Positions 60,551 through 64,000 of a stretch of DNA of 64,000 nucleotides are shown one piece after another. This DNA is from Lonicera japonica. Its lineage: Eukaryota > Streptophyta > Magnoliopsida > Dipsacales > Caprifoliaceae. Both the position numbers and the translations under genes were made by a program. The stretch is taken from the NCBI GenBank assembly GCA_021464415.1, contig CM038468.1, positions 4,712,001-4,776,000 of the forward strand, given 5' to 3'. The stretch's first letter is position 1. Each line of letters starts with the position of its first letter. The notes under the pieces are model-generated. The model did no database searches. It had not been told where the DNA came from and saw only the letters and a program-made list of their open reading frames with translations.

Positions 60551-62209
60551 TGATAAGCGCGTAATATTGTCATGCATAAGCTATTTCTCGGAGCCGCTTG
60601 ATGTGTTTGTTGCATTAATTCTGCCTAATTATCCTTTTATCTCGAGATTAGTGCCTTAGCGAGTTTTGTTTTAATTTTGTCTCACTAGGTGTGTTTTTTT
60701 GTGTTCCTATGTGTTTATAGGCAAGGGATGCAATGGCCTTCAAGGAATGGATCAAATGCAAGCTCAAGACTTGCAAAGTGCTGAGTTTGGAAAATCCAGA
60801 CCCATGATCGATCTTGGGTTTACCATGATCGATCATAGTCCAAAGAGCATCAGGTAGAGCACGCCATGATCGATCATGGGTTGGCCATAATCGATCATGG
60901 CCTGGCGAGTACAACCACTACCAACTACTTTTAGCCCCTTTTGGGGGGATTATTGTCCTTAAGATATTTTTCCTTGTATTTTTAATTATTTATTGTATAT
61001 TTTTAGCTAATTTTATCCTAGGGGATGATGGTGGATGGGATGATCTTGGTTTTTACACATAGAAGTTCTAGAAAGAAGGGAGAGCTTTTGAGTATTGTTC
61101 TTCATTTTCCCTTATAAGTGTTTAATTTGTAAGAATGATTTCTTCTTATATAATATTTATTCTTGCATTTATTATGGAGTAGTCTATTACTAAGATTAGG
61201 GAGGTTGATTGCGATGTGATTTTCGGTGATTATTAACTCAATCCATGTTTAAAGTTTGATAAATATTTTTGAATCCTTTTCTTCTTCAATATCTTCATCT
61301 TACAAGCTTTTTAGGTATTTTCATCTCAAGATTAGACTTTATATGCCGTGTATATTTAGTTCTTGTTTGTTAATTATAGTACAACATATTTATATGATTC
61401 TAGAAAGCTTGTAGTCTCCCTCCCCCATCCATGGAGCTTTTTCCTCTTTGTAGAAATTATGAATAGTTCTTAAAACTCCATAGATGGGTTATAAATTTGT
61501 TTAGCTCATCTTTGATTCATTTGTTGATATATTGAGTGCTTCTTACACTATATGTGATACTTAGACTCTTTATTGTCTTTCTCAAAATGATAATCGATAA
61601 GTTAACGAATTTACCCCATAAACTTCATTCCGTTTCATTGTTAGGATACACTTTCTAATTTTCATTCTTTAAATCATGAGATTTTATACACTTGCTTTAT
61701 GTTAAATCTTTTTACGATGAGTTTGTCATCTCTATCTCGGATTAGCATCATCGGGAATGGGTTGCTTTGTTTCACACCCGTAGCTAAGAGGTAGGAATGA
61801 TAACTTCGTCTTTGGTGGAATGTTATTTGTCTCTTTCTTGATATAGCTTTGATTCGGGAATGAGTCGTCTAGCGTCGCACCCTTTGCTATTAAGAAATAC
61901 ACCAACATTTCCCATATCTCGAGAAACCTTGTGTTGAAATTTTTGTATGAGTTAGCTATCACCGTTTCTTATATGGAAACTAAACTCCACTTACCGTAGT
62001 GCTTTCTTATCAATCTTCACATCCAATTTGCATTAATGTTGTTCGATTACCAAACCAACTTACAAAAACCAGAAAATCCGTAAAATCTATAATCCGTTCC
62101 ATTCCTTTTCGACTATCCCTGTGGATCGATACTCGGACTTCCGAGACTATATTACTACTTGTCGTGCCTACACTTGGACTACCACAACGCATTATTATGG
62201 CGGCGTCCA
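60551..62209 (+). mobile_element. 3' LTR of third Athila copy
   Basis: About 1659 bp from TGATAAGCGCG to GGCGGCGTCCA (right edge uncertain by two bases). It is clearly more diverged from the Athila-1 LTRs than those are from each other, so it is an older or different subfamily copy. Confidence 0.88.
60802..60900. repeat. Palindrome ladder in third-copy LTR
   Basis: Four palindromes start at 60802, 60823, 60864 and 60885 (steps 21, 41, 21 bp). Three carry a single change in an outer arm while the central ATCGAT is kept in all four. Confidence 0.9.
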
Positions 62210-62429
62210 TTGGATTTCAAAATTTCAAAATTGAAAATAATGCGAAATGGGCATTTGTGTCCCTAACAATATAAACATGGTAAAAAAGGAATCTGGATTG
62301 AAAATAATTGTATCATATCCTTCTTACCTAAATCCATACATATTAAAGATTTATTACCGAATGACCTAAAAAAATTGATAAATTTTCGTAACAATGCATT
62401 TTCTTAAAATTAGTTAAAAGTTCTACATT

Positions 62430-62467
<38 letters not shown>

Positions 62468-63000
62468 ATATATGTTAGCATGAGATTTTTGAAAGCAAAG
62501 GACTTTTTGGCGAGTGTGGAGCGAAGCTAATGGCTTGGCTAAAATACCTAACGTACTACAGCCCACCAAAAAGTCACATGTTACATAAATTAACTTTTGT
62601 GTACACTCTCAAAATATATAACTTGTTAATTTACTCAGTATAATTATTAGATTTATGAATCGGGTAAAAATATCAATTTCTTTCAAATCCACACCTTTTT
62701 TGCAGGCTTGTTTGTTAATACTCTCATTTTTCATAATATCTATATGCAAAAGTGGAATGGTGGATACATTCTACTAAATTTATCAAATAAATTAACTTTT
62801 GTGTACAATCATAATCATCTGATGGCTCACTTATTTCTTTAGAATTTTTAATTGCGCTTTTGTGCTGTAAAAAATGAATTAAGTAGACGCTAGACACTAC
62901 TGAAGTTGAGAATAGTTTGATTTGAGCATTTTTCTTTAAATAAAAATGAAGTGGCAAATTTATTACTTTCTTAAGCACATTGGGACCATCAGAATGCACA
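62210..63000. repeat. Duplicated segment, unit 4 (tail) with (AG)n
   Basis: 62215-62270 matches unit 3 at 26862-26930, and 62305-62850 matches 51140-51590. It includes an (AG)n microsatellite at 62435-62460. Homology to the other units cannot be followed beyond about 62850 within this window. No gene. Confidence 0.7.
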
Positions 63001-63690
63001 TTTTCAAATTAGTAAACCCTCGAAGACCTAAGTTTTGCACTTCAATGCAGCAACTTGTGCCAAGTGCGGGCCTTTTAACATCTAGTCACCTAGTTCATAG
63101 CTGAACAAGCTAGAATTGCAATCAAATTATTTTTGAGAAACAACAATGTGGTTTTGATTGATGGCATTTACGAAAAACTTCACATTTTACTCACCTTAAT
63201 TACATTTATCGTAAATTTATAGTGAAAGTGAACTTTATTTGTAAAGTGTATATAATAATAATATCAAAAGAAAGTCTATATAATAATAATATCAAAGGAA
63301 AATGTATATAATGTATTGTAATACTATGAATATTTTCTCACCACATTTAGAAATGCCATAATAAGAAAGTGTAATCATGTATATCAAATTCTACTTACTT
63401 TTGCCCTCATAAGTAAAGTTTTATTTTTAACATCTAACACATATATTATAGCAGGGACAAAGTTAAAAATTAGAATGACATGGGCTATACAATGAAGACA
63501 AATAATTTTTTTTACTTTTTTTACCTAAACTTCAAGTAAGCTAATAGACACTTTGACTAATTTCTTCATGGACAAAATGTTGGACAAGAAAATGTATTCT
63601 TAGGATCACAGTGGTGAATTTAAGAGTTTAATGAATCCTAATTTTATATAAATATATAAATAAATATATCATATTAATAAATAAAAATAT
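63001..63690. other. AT-rich intergenic DNA
   Basis: No gene or conserved frame seen. A short imperfect duplication, TATATAATAATAATATCAAA, occurs twice at about 63248-63296. Confidence 0.6.
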
Positions 63691-63707
63691 ATGTAAATTC
63701 AACATTA

Positions 63708-63850
63708 TGGGGTTGGTTTAGTGGCTCTCATGCAGAACGGGCCGACATTTAATTCCAATGCATCCGCCATGGGGTTTAGTCACCTTATGCAGTGGTGGAC
63801 TATATGAGGAACGGGGATTAGTCGGACCGAAGGTGCGGATACCCGGGGAC
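63708..63850 (+). mobile_element. Probable tRNA-derived SINE
   Basis: TGGTTTAGTGG at 63714-63724 fits the RNA polymerase III A-box consensus. A decayed B-box-like sequence (CATTTAATTCC, 63746-63756) would fit the consensus if its centre had lost C and G by transition. A GC-rich body follows with GTCGGACCGAAGGTGCGG and ACCCGGGGAC, much like the 3' bodies of plant Au-type SINEs. It is an island of GC-rich sequence in an AT-rich flank. The A-to-B spacing (21 bases) is short, so a deletion or another origin is possible. Confidence 0.5.
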
Positions 63851-64000
63851 ATGGCCAAAAACAAAAATTACAAAATTATATTAGATTAAAAGAATTATAA
63901 AAGAGACAACATGTAAGAAGAGAATTAATTGATTTTAATCGATTGTAATTGATTTAATGTATGAATACATTGACTTTGGGCTTAAGATTAAATTGACAAG

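Larger units (their letters stand above)
57944..62209 (+). mobile_element. Athila-1-like fragment, right piece of a third copy
   Basis: Homologous to Athila-1 from just before the env-position ORF through the 3' LTR (34850-36399, then 48271-50949), without the Athila-2 insertion. It preserves the empty target of Athila-2 near 59525 (TTATTTCCATGAG). gag, pol and 5' LTR are absent here. Confidence 0.88.

Overview
The window looks like transposon-dense, AT-rich heterochromatin (pericentromeric type) of a flowering plant, probably a eudicot. Every recognisable coding piece belongs to a plant transposon lineage: Athila-type Ty3/gypsy, SIRE-type and short-LTR Ty1/copia, an En/Spm (CACTA) element, and a LINE-like RNase H remnant. 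I see no convincing host gene, tRNA, rRNA or prokaryotic feature.

Layout. The backbone is a locally duplicated non-coding segment present in several copies: a tail at 1-266 (unit 1), 780-8843 (unit 2), 16925-27020 plus 50950-51596 (unit 3), and 52600-57943 plus about 62210-62850 (unit 4). Transposons have landed in or replaced parts of it. Unit 2 carries two solo LTRs in opposite orientation (2958-4274 and 6259-7592), each with a 5-bp target duplication. From 8844 to 16924 lies a patchwork: a CACTA element without its right end (8844-13513), a 1.5-kb LTR without a target duplication (13514-15060), an 89-bp minisatellite (about 15180-15690) and the 3' end of a copia element (15691-16924). Unit 3 contains a SIRE-type copia element with matching target duplications but a large internal deletion (20110-24368).

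Unit 3 also holds a 24-kb Athila-type element (Athila-1, 27021-50949, target duplication ACAAC) with degenerate gag, pol and an extra ORF in the env position. Nested in it, in reverse orientation, is a much younger Athila-type element (Athila-2, 36400-48270, target duplication ATTTC). Its LTRs differ at only about six positions by eye, and its 1,954-codon gag-pol frame is broken by just two in-frame TAA codons. A third Athila-1-like copy is split: its integrase end is at 51597-52598 and its env-position ORF plus 3' LTR at 57944-62209, with 5.3 kb of unit 4 between them.

The most unusual signal is a set of perfect palindromes placed on a ladder of about 21 bp. The Athila-1 family carries CCATGATCGATCATGG copies 21, about 42 or about 63 bp apart, both in its LTRs and between pol and the env-position ORF. 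The unrelated LTR at 13514-15060 carries a different palindrome, TGTCGCGCGACA, with mostly 20-22 bp steps, directly after a TATA-like motif. Two unrelated sequences with the same geometry suggest a shared function, perhaps helically phased binding of a dimeric protein or leader-RNA hairpins. Most nonsense codons in the older elements fit C-to-T decay of methylated DNA.
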